Assembly: GCA_023388835.1 (NCBI GenBank)
Contig: JAEWFK010000047.1
Location: 1 to 15,674 of the forward strand
Direction of reading: 5' to 3'
DNA from: Pseudomonadota bacterium
GTDB lineage: Bacteria; Pseudomonadota; Gammaproteobacteria; Burkholderiales; Burkholderiaceae_B
Length of the DNA stretch: 15,674 bases
The notes below the pieces were generated by a model. The model made no database searches, was not told the DNA's origin, and was given only the letters and a program-made list of their open reading frames with translations. Made by a program: the position numbers and the translations under genes. Of this stretch, positions 7,264 through 14,091 are shown piece after piece (positions within the stretch are counted from its first letter, which is position 1; every line of letters begins with the position of its first letter).

Positions 7264-8094
7264 TCAGGGGAAGGTGGCCGGGTCGGGCCCGCCGCGCCCC
7301 TCGGCGGAATCGAGCCCGGAAATTGCGGCCATGTCCTGGGCAGAAAGCTCGAAATCGAAGATGGCCATGTTCTCGCGCAGTCGTTCCGCCTGCGTGGATT
7401 TGGGGATGATCATATTCCCCAGTTGCAGGTGCCAGCGCAGGATCACCTGGACGACGCTGCGCTGCAGTCGGGAAGCGATCTGGACAAGAACGGGATCCTG
7501 ACAGAGCTTGCCGCGGGCGATGGGGCTCCATGCCTCGGTAATGATTCCGTTGTCCGCATGATAATGACGCAGCGCTTGCTGCTGAAAGCGGGGATGGAGC
7601 TCGACCTGGTTCACCACGGGCTGGACGCCGGTTTCGTCCAGCAGCCTCTGCAACTGCGCTTCGTTGAAATTGCACACACCGATTGATTTTGCCAAGCCTT
7701 CGTCGCGCAGCCGGATCAACCCTTCCCATGCCTGCACGAAGAGATCCGCCTTCGGCACGGGCCAGTGGACGAGGTAAAGATCCACGTAGTCCAGGCCCAG
7801 ACGTCCCAGGCTCGCCTCGAACGCTGGCCGCGACGTTTCGTGAGCGTGAGCGTCGTTCCAGAGTTTGGTAGTGATGAACAGTTCTTCGCGCGGGACCCCG
7901 CATTCCCGGATGCCGCGGCCCACGCCTGCTTCATTCTCGTAGATCGTGGCGGTGTCGATGGAGCGATAGCCCAGTTCCACCGCTAGGCGCACGATTTGCG
8001 CCGCCGAGTCGTCAGGGATTTGCCACGTGCCCAGTCCCAGGGAAGGGGCGGTTCGACCGTCATGGAATGTCTTGATCTGCAAAGGGTCAGCCAT
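7264..8094 (-). CDS. Aldo/keto reductase, 2,5-diketo-D-gluconate reductase-like
   Basis: This 276-residue cytosolic NADPH-dependent oxidoreductase of the AKR superfamily reduces aldehydes or ketones to alcohols. The catalytic tetrad is complete: D47 and Y52 (SIDTATIYENEAGVG), K77 (TTKLWN) and H110 (YLVHWP). Other family marks are GLGTWQ (20-25), SIGVCNFN (137-144) and the cofactor phosphate loop IIPKST (229-234). Length and motifs fit the DkgA/DkgB-like group, but the substrate is not determined. I chose the ATG at 8094, which has AGGAGG 4 nt upstream, over a start 13 codons earlier. The gene is divergent from the LysR gene, 219 nt away, and its leader contains dyads described separately. Confidence 0.93.
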   Translation of the reverse strand: MADPLQIKTFHDGRTAPSLGLGTWQIPDDSAAQIVRLAVELGYRSIDTATIYENEAGVGRGIRECGVPREELFITTKLWNDAHAHETSRPAFEASLGRLGLDYVDLYLVHWPVPKADLFVQAWEGLIRLRDEGLAKSIGVCNFNEAQLQRLLDETGVQPVVNQVELHPRFQQQALRHYHADNGIITEAWSPIARGKLCQDPVLVQIASRLQRSVVQVILRWHLQLGNMIIPKSTQAERLRENMAIFDFELSAQDMAAISGLDSAEGRGGPDPATFP

Positions 8095-8112
8095 TCGACC
8101 TCCTGATGATAT

Positions 8113-8133
8113 GTGCGCGGCAAAGGAGCGCAC
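8113..8133 (-). promoter_or_regulatory. Leader stem-loop just upstream of the reductase ribosome binding site
   Basis: GTGCGC (8113-8118) and GCGCAC (8128-8133) form an exact 6-bp stem with a 9-nt loop. In the mRNA the stem ends 8 nt before the AGGAGG of the aldo/keto reductase gene. The loop reads UCCUUUGCC in the mRNA, and its UCCU is complementary to AGGA in that ribosome binding site. A structure that masks or exposes the site is possible but unproven. Confidence 0.35.
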
Positions 8134-8145
8134 AAGGGTTCGAAC

Positions 8146-8164
8146 CGGCGATTATAAGTCGCCG
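8146..8164 (-). promoter_or_regulatory. Reductase -10 box inside a dyad
   Basis: Arms CGGCGA (8146-8151) and TCGCCG (8159-8164) are exact inverted repeats around 7 nt. On the minus strand the dyad contains a perfect -10 hexamer TATAAT (complement of 8151-8156). No convincing -35 lies 16-18 nt upstream, so the promoter may need an activator. A second palindrome, GGTTCGAACC (8137-8146), sits where transcription would start. The dyad is well placed for a repressor site. Confidence 0.4.
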
Positions 8165-8240
8165 CTGAGACAGGTGGCCTGCCCGTTCCACCGTATGTCC
8201 GAGGCAATTTCGCCACTAATATTCGTTACGGCCATATAAC

Positions 8241-8283
8241 CGATAGTTAATATTTGTCATATGTATGTTACGTCTGCTATCGT
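8241..8283 (+). promoter_or_regulatory. Candidate lysR promoter flanked by an inverted repeat
   Basis: TTGTCA (8254-8259, 5 of 6 to the -35 consensus) and TATCGT (8278-8283, 4 of 6 to the -10) are 18 nt apart. Transcription would start near 8290, 24 nt before the LysR ATG. CGATAG (8241-8246) and CTATCG (8277-8282) form an exact inverted repeat bracketing this promoter, a layout compatible with autoregulation by the LysR protein. Confidence 0.4.
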
Positions 8284-8313
8284 AAGAGCGATCAAAAGAC
8301 CATCAAGCAGGAC

Positions 8314-9324
8314 ATGGAAATTCGCCAATTCGAGGCCTTTGCCGCCGTTCACGCCTCCGGGAGTGTGACAGCTGCCGCGCGCCTGCTCGATCGCTCGCAG
8401 CCGGTCGTCAGCCGCCAGCTGCAGGACCTCGAACAGGAACTCGGCTTCACCTTGTTCACGCGTACGCGGCCCCAAGTGACTTTGACTGAGCAAGGGCGGC
8501 AGTTTCTTGATGAAGTGCGCAATGTGCTTTCCGGGCTCCAGCAACTCGAGACCCGTTCGCGCGAAATCGCCGAAGGCCGGCCGCGCCCCATCCGGATTGC
8601 TTCTTCATTGTCCTTGAGTGTGAGTCTTCTGCCCGCCGCGCTCGCCGAAATGGAGGCCATAGCGCCCGTTTTCGAACGTCAGCTCCACGCAGAAGTCATC
8701 GCTGCGGCAAACATCGTCGAAGCGCTGCATCATGGTGATATCGACCTCGCCTTCACCAGCCTGCCGCTTGAGCTGGACCGCTGTCGTCTGCACTGGTGCG
8801 CACAGGCCGCCTGCCAGGTGGCGCTGCCTGAAGGCCACCCCCTGGCTGCCGAAGCCACGGTCAGCGCACTGCAGCTGGGCGCCGACACCGTGATCACGCC
8901 TTCCAATGCGACTCGCATGCGCCATCGGCTCGCTACGGCGCTCCTGCACCCCGCACGCCCGGCCACGCAGCGGCAGATCGTCACGACTTCGACCATGAGC
9001 GCAATCATGATGGTGCGCGCAGGCCTGGGTGTCGCGCTGGTCGATCCCTGCCTGGCCATGCACATCAGGCCCCAGGGCGTGGTCTACAGGCCGCTCGACG
9101 CCTATGTACCCTATCTGTTTGGCGCCATCACGCACGGAGATCGCCGGCCGTCTCCCGAAGTCCAGCGCGTCATCGAAGCCGTACGCAGCTATGCGTTCCG
9201 CCATGTACCGCAAATCGTACCGGGCGACAGCGCGGGCATGCCCGTGGTCGGCGATCCCCAGGAATCTCAGCCCGGCACCCTGGGGGAAATGCACTCCGAG
9301 CCGCTTGGCGACGCCGTCGGTTGA
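8314..9324 (+). CDS. LysR-type transcriptional regulator
   Basis: This 336-residue DNA-binding regulator has an N-terminal winged helix-turn-helix (about residues 1-60; recognition region SVTAAARLLDRSQPVVSRQL at 17-36), a linker helix, and a C-terminal effector-binding domain (about 90-295) of periplasmic-binding-protein fold. The ATG at 8314 starts the canonical MEIRQFEAFAAV. An in-frame ATG at 8254 overlaps the likely promoter and adds a cysteine-rich leader that does not fit the family. A weak AGGA is close to the ATG. A C-terminal tail of about 35 residues rich in Pro, Gly and Ser extends past the effector domain. It is divergent from the aldo/keto reductase gene, its most likely target, and convergent with the Bug receptor gene at 13 nt. 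The effector is unknown. Confidence 0.92.
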   Translation: MEIRQFEAFAAVHASGSVTAAARLLDRSQPVVSRQLQDLEQELGFTLFTRTRPQVTLTEQGRQFLDEVRNVLSGLQQLETRSREIAEGRPRPIRIASSLSLSVSLLPAALAEMEAIAPVFERQLHAEVIAAANIVEALHHGDIDLAFTSLPLELDRCRLHWCAQAACQVALPEGHPLAAEATVSALQLGADTVITPSNATRMRHRLATALLHPARPATQRQIVTTSTMSAIMMVRAGLGVALVDPCLAMHIRPQGVVYRPLDAYVPYLFGAITHGDRRPSPEVQRVIEAVRSYAFRHVPQIVPGDSAGMPVVGDPQESQPGTLGEMHSEPLGDAVG

Positions 9325-9337
9325 ACAGGCAAGGCCT

Positions 9338-10327
9338 TCAGCGCGGCTGCAAATGGGCTTCGCGGATGATCGCACCCCATTTCTCGGTCTCGTTTTTCAG
9401 GTGGCGGTCCAGGTCTTGCGGGGCGCCGCCCATGGTGGTTGCGCCCAATTCCAGCAAGCGATGGCGCACATCGGGTGACTCTAGCACCTCGTTCAGGGCA
9501 GCGTTGTAGTGGTCGATGATGTCCCGCGGGGTCCCGCTGGGCGCCAGCAAGGCGTACCACCGGCTCGCCTGTAATGATGGAAAGCCCGCTTCCTCCATGC
9601 TGGGAACACCTGGAAGGGCGGGGCTTCTTTGGGAAGACATGACGGCCAGGGCCCGGACTTTGTCTGCTTTGACATAATTGAGCACGCCCGAGACGACCTG
9701 GAACATGGCCTGTATGTCGCCGCTCACCAGATTATTGGTGGCGGGCTCGGCAGCGCTGTATGGGACATGAACCATATTGGTGCCCGTGGCGCTCAGATAG
9801 AATTCCCCGGCCAAATGCAGGGCGCTGCCATTGCCGGAAGAACCAAAATGCACGACGCCGGGGTATTTGTCGATGTACTCGGTGAGCTCTGCCACGGAAT
9901 AGGCGGGCAACTCGTTGTTGACGACGAGAATGTGGGGGATCTGGGCCACCAGACCCACCGCTGAAAAATACTCCAGCGGATCGAAGGCCGGCGAGCGATT
10001 AAGGCCGGGTTCGATGACCAGCGTATCCACGGTGGCAAAGAGCAGCGTGTATCCGTCGGTGCTGGCTTCGATGGATGCCAGCATGCCGGGAAAATTGTTG
10101 CTGCTGGTGAGGTTTTGCAGAGAGATACGGTTGCCCAGGCGTTCGGCCAAGGCTTCAGTGATGATGCGGGCAATGGTGTTGCCGACGCCTGAACCGGCCT
10201 GTGTCGGGACAATGACCTGGACGCTTCGGCCGGCGTCAGGCCACTGCGAAGCCGGGGCGGCCGCCAGGGACGACGCCAGAAAAAAAAGCAGCCCGAGTGC
10301 ACCGGACGCCAATCGCCGCATAACCAT
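9338..10327 (-). CDS. Bug family (TctC-like) periplasmic substrate-binding protein
   Basis: This 329-residue secreted receptor belongs to the Bug family, the binding component of tripartite tricarboxylate transporters. Residues 1-24 look like a Sec signal peptide (MRRL, then a hydrophobic stretch ending SLAAAPA). Hallmarks are VIVPTQAGSGVGNTIAR (38-54, the first binding loop), DGYTLLFATV (91-100), FGSSGNGSALHLAGE (161-175), the MVHVPY strand (185-190), LVSGDIQAMF, and LPGVPSMEEAGFP. No tctA or tctB membrane genes are nearby, so it is an orphan receptor, common in Bordetella-like genomes. The first binding loop is unusual: an asparagine (N50) stands where most members have aspartate, with one extra residue. 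Neither possible start (10327 or two codons later) has a strong ribosome binding site. Confidence 0.9.
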   Translation of the reverse strand: MVMRRLASGALGLLFFLASSLAAAPASQWPDAGRSVQVIVPTQAGSGVGNTIARIITEALAERLGNRISLQNLTSSNNFPGMLASIEASTDGYTLLFATVDTLVIEPGLNRSPAFDPLEYFSAVGLVAQIPHILVVNNELPAYSVAELTEYIDKYPGVVHFGSSGNGSALHLAGEFYLSATGTNMVHVPYSAAEPATNNLVSGDIQAMFQVVSGVLNYVKADKVRALAVMSSQRSPALPGVPSMEEAGFPSLQASRWYALLAPSGTPRDIIDHYNAALNEVLESPDVRHRLLELGATTMGGAPQDLDRHLKNETEKWGAIIREAHLQPR

Positions 10328-10360
10328 GCCAATACGTGTCGTTTACAGGAGGAATGTATC

Positions 10361-10387
10361 ATGCCTGCTCGTCGGGAACCCGGTTAA
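10361..10387 (+). CDS. Eight-codon leader ORF with strong ribosome binding site upstream of rmuC
   Basis: A perfect AGGAGG (10347-10352) lies 8 nt before an ATG at 10361 that encodes only MPARREPG before TAA at 10385-10387. The rmuC ATG follows 24 nt later with its own, weaker site. The sequence is in the 84-nt region shared with the divergent Bug gene. It may be a translated leader, a relic, or chance. An ATG at 10354 is too close to the AGGAGG to use it well. Confidence 0.35.
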   Translation: MPARREPG

Positions 10388-10411
10388 TCCAGTCGGGTGA
10401 GAGGAAGATCC

Positions 10412-11761
10412 ATGATCGATGTTTCTATGGAATATTTGTCGGGGGCCGGTGCGCTGGCTGTGCTGACTGTGGCGCTCGCGCTGTTGCTGCTTCGGGCGCA
10501 TGGCCGCATGCGGATGCAGGCCGCTGACCATGAGCGCTTGCGGCAGGCGGAAGCCGCAGCCCATGCGCAGGTGGCGCAGGCCGCGGACCGGTATGAGACG
10601 CTGTTGGCAGAAAAGCATGCCGCCGACTTGGAAGTGGCGCGTATGCAAGCCGCGCAGCAGGAGCGGGAACGCGCATTCGAGACCATGATGCAGGAGCTTG
10701 CGGGTTCCCGGGAGCGGTTGAAGCAGGACTTCCAGCATCTTGCGGCACAGATCCTGCAGGAGAAGGAGCGGCATTTGCGTGTATCCAGTCACGATGCGAT
10801 GTCCGGCCTGCTTCAGCCTTTTCGCGAACAGCTGCAGGCCTTTCAGCAGCGGGTCAATCAAGTGCATGACGAGTCACTGCGAGGCAATGTATCGCTGACC
10901 ACCGAGATAAGGCGTTTGTCGGAAGTCGGTATGCAGATGAGCCAGGAAGCCGAGACGTTGGCCCGGGCGCTGAAAGGCGATAAGAAAGTCACTGGCAATT
11001 GGGGAGAGGTCCAGTTGGAACGCAGCCTGCAGTTGGCCGGCCTTGAACGCGATGTTCATTATGAATCGCAAGCGCGCTTCAAGGACGCGATCGGAGACGT
11101 GCGGATACCGGACTTCATCCTGAAATTGCCCGATGGCAAGCATGTGATCCTGGACAGCAAAGTCTCGCTCGTCGATTATGATCGTGCCCTGTCGGCCACC
11201 ACCGAGGAAGCGCGGACAGCTGCGCTCGATGCGCACGTGCGGGCGGTACGCAACCATATCGAAGACCTGGCCCGCAAGGACTACAGCGGCCTGCCCGGCA
11301 TCGAAAGCCCGGGGTTCGTGTTGATGTTCATGCCGATCGAAGCCGCTTATATCGAGGCACTGCGCCATTCCGCGGAAATCTTCGACCATGGCTGCCGGCA
11401 GAACGTGATACTGGTGTCGCACAGCACTCTCATGCCCGTGCTCAAGACGGTCTCCAATCTGTGGATGATCGCGCGCAGCAATGAACAGGCACAGGCACTG
11501 GCTGATCGCGCGGGGGATCTTTATAACCAGGTCGCCTTGGTCGCCGAACGACTGAAGAAGCTGGGCGACTCCCTGGACACGGTATGCCGCCACTACAACA
11601 CCACGGTGACTGCCGTCGCCGGACAGCAGGGTCTGCACGGCAAAGTGGTCCGCTTCCGTGAGCTGTCGGCCCGGGCCAGCCGGCGCATGCCTGATCTGCA
11701 GCCTTTGGCAGCCGATGTCGAAAGCGAGCGGCTCGGGCTCATCAGCGGCAGCGTAGAATGA
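10412..11761 (+). CDS. rmuC: DNA recombination protein RmuC
   Basis: This 449-residue protein of the RmuC family is linked genetically to limiting DNA inversions and recombination at inverted repeats in E. coli. Its exact biochemistry is unsettled, and the core resembles PD-(D/E)XK nucleases. Visible parts are an N-terminal membrane anchor (about 9-28), a long coiled coil (about 35-130), and the RmuC domain (about 170-400). The domain has VTGNWGEVQLERSL with E199, RIPDFILKLPDG with D234 and ILDSKVSL with D248 and K250, an arrangement matching the PD...D-x-K nuclease core. I chose the ATG at 10412, with AGGA 6 nt upstream, over a GTG five codons earlier. A ZIP transporter gene follows 22 nt downstream, so the two are probably co-transcribed. 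Confidence 0.93.
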   Translation: MIDVSMEYLSGAGALAVLTVALALLLLRAHGRMRMQAADHERLRQAEAAAHAQVAQAADRYETLLAEKHAADLEVARMQAAQQERERAFETMMQELAGSRERLKQDFQHLAAQILQEKERHLRVSSHDAMSGLLQPFREQLQAFQQRVNQVHDESLRGNVSLTTEIRRLSEVGMQMSQEAETLARALKGDKKVTGNWGEVQLERSLQLAGLERDVHYESQARFKDAIGDVRIPDFILKLPDGKHVILDSKVSLVDYDRALSATTEEARTAALDAHVRAVRNHIEDLARKDYSGLPGIESPGFVLMFMPIEAAYIEALRHSAEIFDHGCRQNVILVSHSTLMPVLKTVSNLWMIARSNEQAQALADRAGDLYNQVALVAERLKKLGDSLDTVCRHYNTTVTAVAGQQGLHGKVVRFRELSARASRRMPDLQPLAADVESERLGLISGSVE

Positions 11762-11783
11762 TTCTTACTTCCAGGAGCACCTA

Positions 11784-12692
11784 GTGTCTTCCACACTGCA
11801 GCGAGAGCCGCCTTCCCCCCTCGACCATCCGCAAATCTCACGTTGGCTGGTCGTGGCCATCGCCGCAGCCATCTTCCTGCTGCTCGGCATGGGCGGCTAT
11901 ACCGCCATGCAGGGAGACATGCCGCAGTTGTCCGGCGCGCTGGTGGGGGGCTGTCTTGCTGCGCTGGCTACCGCAGTGGGAACCTTGCCCGTGCTCTTTG
12001 CGTGGCAGCCATCACAGCGCGCGCACGATGCGATGCTGGGATTCGGGGCGGGCGTGATGCTCGCGGCCTGCGCCTTTTCCCTGATCATTCCCGCGCTGGA
12101 CGCCGTAGCCGGGGCCGGCGGCGGCAAGTGGGAGGCCAGCGGGACGGTCGCGGCGGGTATTCTGGCGGGGGCCTTTGCGCTGCTCATGATCGATCGCTTG
12201 CTGCCGCACGAACATTTCATCAAAGGGATTGAGGGCAGCCGCGCACGGCAGCTCAAGCGCGTATGGCTCTTTGTCATTGCCATCGCCCTGCATAACGTGC
12301 CCGAAGGACTTGCCATCGGCGTGGCGTTCGCAGGGCCCGACACCTTCGGAGCCAGCGCGCTCGCTATCGGCATTTCGCTGCAGGATATACCTGAAGGCCT
12401 GGTGGTGGCTTTAGCCATGCGCACGGTGGGTTACGGCCGAGGCCTATCGGTCGGCGTGGCAGTATTCACGGGCTTGGTCGAGCCGCTCATGGCCATGTTC
12501 GGCGTGCTGGTGGTGACGCTCTCTGCGGCCATGCTTCCCTGGGGTCTGGCGGCAGCCGCCGGCGCCATGTTGTTTGTCATCAGCCATGAGATCATTCCCG
12601 AATCGCACAGGCAGGGGCATGAGTCCTGGGCCACAGGCGGCCTGATGATCGGCTTCGTGTTGATGATGTTGCTGGATACCGCCCTCGGTTGA
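11784..12692 (+). CDS. ZIP family divalent metal transporter (GufA-like)
   Basis: This 302-residue inner-membrane protein has eight or nine hydrophobic segments and belongs to the ZIP family, which imports zinc and sometimes iron or manganese. The metal-site motifs are clear: HNVPEGLAIG (H170, N171, E174) in the fourth core helix and QDIPEGLVVALA (Q200, D201, E204) in the fifth. A loop with HEHF (about 142-145) precedes them and could bind metal. The Gln/Asp variation in the second motif places it nearer GufA-like bacterial members than ZupT. The start is GTG at 11784, supported by AGGAG 6 nt upstream. It follows rmuC by 22 nt, probably as an operon without obvious functional link. No Zur-like operator was noticed. 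Confidence 0.9.
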   Translation: MSSTLQREPPSPLDHPQISRWLVVAIAAAIFLLLGMGGYTAMQGDMPQLSGALVGGCLAALATAVGTLPVLFAWQPSQRAHDAMLGFGAGVMLAACAFSLIIPALDAVAGAGGGKWEASGTVAAGILAGAFALLMIDRLLPHEHFIKGIEGSRARQLKRVWLFVIAIALHNVPEGLAIGVAFAGPDTFGASALAIGISLQDIPEGLVVALAMRTVGYGRGLSVGVAVFTGLVEPLMAMFGVLVVTLSAAMLPWGLAAAAGAMLFVISHEIIPESHRQGHESWATGGLMIGFVLMMLLDTALG

Positions 12693-12966
12693 AACACTCT
12701 GGCCGTAAGCAAGGAAATTCTCACCGTTTGTTTCATGGTTTGTTCCCGGCCGGCCTGCCCGGCACCGCAGCCAAATCGTCGAGGATCCGCTCGCGGAGCA
12801 GTAAAAATTACATTAAATAGACTCACTCTACGGGCAAACCCCAAGAAAATACCGATTCTCCAAGGGCGAGGTAGCGTTAGGATATTCGGGTTCATTACAG
12901 TGAGCGTCAGGCCATTGCAACGGTTATCCACCGCTCAACAACCAGGGGTCAGCCCAAGGAGTTCGT

Positions 12967-13965
12967 ATGCAGAAGAAGTTCAAGGTCACTTTCGGTAGGC
13001 ACCTGGCAGTGAGCGCGGGCGCGGCAGCCATGTTTGCCGCCCTGTTGGCTCCGCTGCCTGCCGCTGCGCAGCAGAAGTTCGTCAGTATCGGCACCGGCGG
13101 TGTGACTGGCGTTTACTACGCCGCAGGCGGGGCAATCTGCCGCCTTGTGAACAAAGACCGCAAGGACCACGGCATCCGATGCTCCGTCGAGTCGACCGGC
13201 GGCTCCGTGTTCAACGCCAATACGATCAAGGCGGGCGAGCTCGACCTGGGCGTGGTGCAGTCCGACGTCGGCTTCAATGCCTATAACGGCGAAGGCCAGT
13301 TCAAGGATGCCGGCAAGTTCGAGAAGCTGCGCTCCGTGTTCTCGCTGCACCCCGAGCCGTTCACTGTCGTGGCGCGCAAGGAAGCGGGCATCAAGAGCTT
13401 CGACGACTTCAAGGGTAAGCGCTTCAACGTCGGCAACCCCGGTTCCGGTACGCGCGCGTCCATGGAGCAGCTGCTGGCGGAACAAGGCCGCGATATGAGC
13501 TTCTTCTCGCTGGCGTCCGAGCTGCGTCCAGACGAACACGGCAGCGCGTTGTGCGACGGCAAGATCGACGGCTTCTTCTACGGCGTGGGCCACCCCTCGG
13601 CAAACATCCAGGACCCGACCACGAGCTGCGGTGCTCAACTCGTATCGCTCACCGGCCCGGCCGTCGACAAACTGGTCGAGACCTATCCCTACTATGCCAA
13701 AGTGTCGATCCCGGCGGGCCTGTATCCCAACAACGCCCAGGAGACCAACACCTACGGCGTGCTGGCCACTTTCGTGACCTCGGCTGACGTCTCCGACGAA
13801 GCTGTCTACACCGTCGTGAAGGCCGTCTTCGACAACTTCGAAGACTTCAAGAAGCTGCACCCGGCTTTCGGCCTCCTCAAGAAAGAGGACATGGTGAAGA
13901 ACGGCCTGTCAGCACCGCTGCACCCGGGCGCCGAGAAATACTTCAAGGAAAAGGGCCTGCTCTGA
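12967..13965 (+). CDS. TAXI family TRAP transporter solute-binding protein
   Basis: This 332-residue periplasmic receptor of the TAXI subfamily captures an organic acid (glutamate or other dicarboxylates in characterised cases) and delivers it to a TRAP membrane complex. Residues 1-34 form a Sec signal peptide with likely cleavage after PAAA. The mature part opens with FVSIGTGGVTGVYYAAGG (38-55), then CSVESTGGSVFNANTI (72-87), AGELDLGVVQSD (89-100) and GNPGSGTR (about 158-165), all typical of TAXI proteins. AAGGAG 5 nt before the ATG is a strong ribosome binding site. The fused TRAP permease gene follows after 194 nt containing four stem-loops. The 274-nt region upstream has AT-rich patches fit for a promoter, but I cannot place one. 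Confidence 0.94.
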   Translation: MQKKFKVTFGRHLAVSAGAAAMFAALLAPLPAAAQQKFVSIGTGGVTGVYYAAGGAICRLVNKDRKDHGIRCSVESTGGSVFNANTIKAGELDLGVVQSDVGFNAYNGEGQFKDAGKFEKLRSVFSLHPEPFTVVARKEAGIKSFDDFKGKRFNVGNPGSGTRASMEQLLAEQGRDMSFFSLASELRPDEHGSALCDGKIDGFFYGVGHPSANIQDPTTSCGAQLVSLTGPAVDKLVETYPYYAKVSIPAGLYPNNAQETNTYGVLATFVTSADVSDEAVYTVVKAVFDNFEDFKKLHPAFGLLKKEDMVKNGLSAPLHPGAEKYFKEKGLL

Positions 13966-13983
13966 TCCTGAGCCTGCCTCTGG

Positions 13984-14015
13984 GCATGCCCGCCGCTGAA
14001 GTGGCCAGGGCATGC
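13984..14015 (+). repeat. Stem-loop 1 after the TAXI receptor gene
   Basis: An exact 8-bp outer stem (GCATGCCC 13984-13991 with GGGCATGC 14008-14015) continues, after a 2-nt bulge, into a 5-bp inner stem (GCCGC with GTGGC, one G-U pair) capped by TGAA. With 13 pairs it is the strongest structure in the window. It begins 19 nt after the receptor stop codon. There is no T-tract, so mRNA stabilisation is more likely than termination. Confidence 0.75.
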
Positions 14016-14026
14016 TGATTCACAGT

Positions 14027-14047
14027 GCCCGCGTTGTGCTCGCGGGC
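14027..14047 (+). repeat. Stem-loop 2 in the TRAP intergenic region
   Basis: GCCCGCG (14027-14033) pairs exactly with CGCGGGC (14041-14047) around a 7-nt loop. It sits 11 nt after stem-loop 1 and 4 nt before stem-loop 3. No T-tract follows. Confidence 0.7.
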
Positions 14048-14051
14048 TGCG

Positions 14052-14075
14052 CCGGCGCCACAAGCGCCGGTATTT
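14052..14075 (+). terminator. Stem-loop 3, possible leaky intrinsic terminator
   Basis: CCGGCGC (14052-14058) pairs exactly with GCGCCGG (14064-14070) around CACAA, and is followed directly by TATTT, then CGTT. The stem is strong, but the U-rich tail is short and interrupted. Partial termination between receptor and permease, giving excess receptor mRNA, is plausible. It could equally be only a stabilising hairpin. Confidence 0.45.
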
Positions 14076-14091
14076 CGTTAGTCACGATGTA

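Noticed and set aside
6524..7903. 459-codon minus-strand open frame spanning the MFS and reductase region
   Set aside because: Arg/Pro/Gly-rich translation with no domain pattern. It overlaps two well-supported genes, one of them on the same strand in another frame.
8128..8164. GGGTTCGAACC resembling a tRNA T-arm
   Set aside because: No acceptor, anticodon or D-arm can be built around it on either strand. The palindrome is better explained as part of the reductase promoter.
8254..8313. Upstream in-frame start of the LysR gene
   Set aside because: It would place the likely promoter inside the coding sequence and add a cysteine-rich leader not seen in LysR proteins.
12749..12763. GCCGG-CCTGC-CCGGC hairpin after the ZIP gene as a terminator
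   Set aside because: The stem is only 5 bp and is followed by a GC-rich sequence with no T-tract.
12949..13860. 303-codon minus-strand frame opposite the TAXI receptor
   Set aside because: The receptor on the plus strand has a signal peptide and family motifs; the antisense frame is codon-bias shadow.
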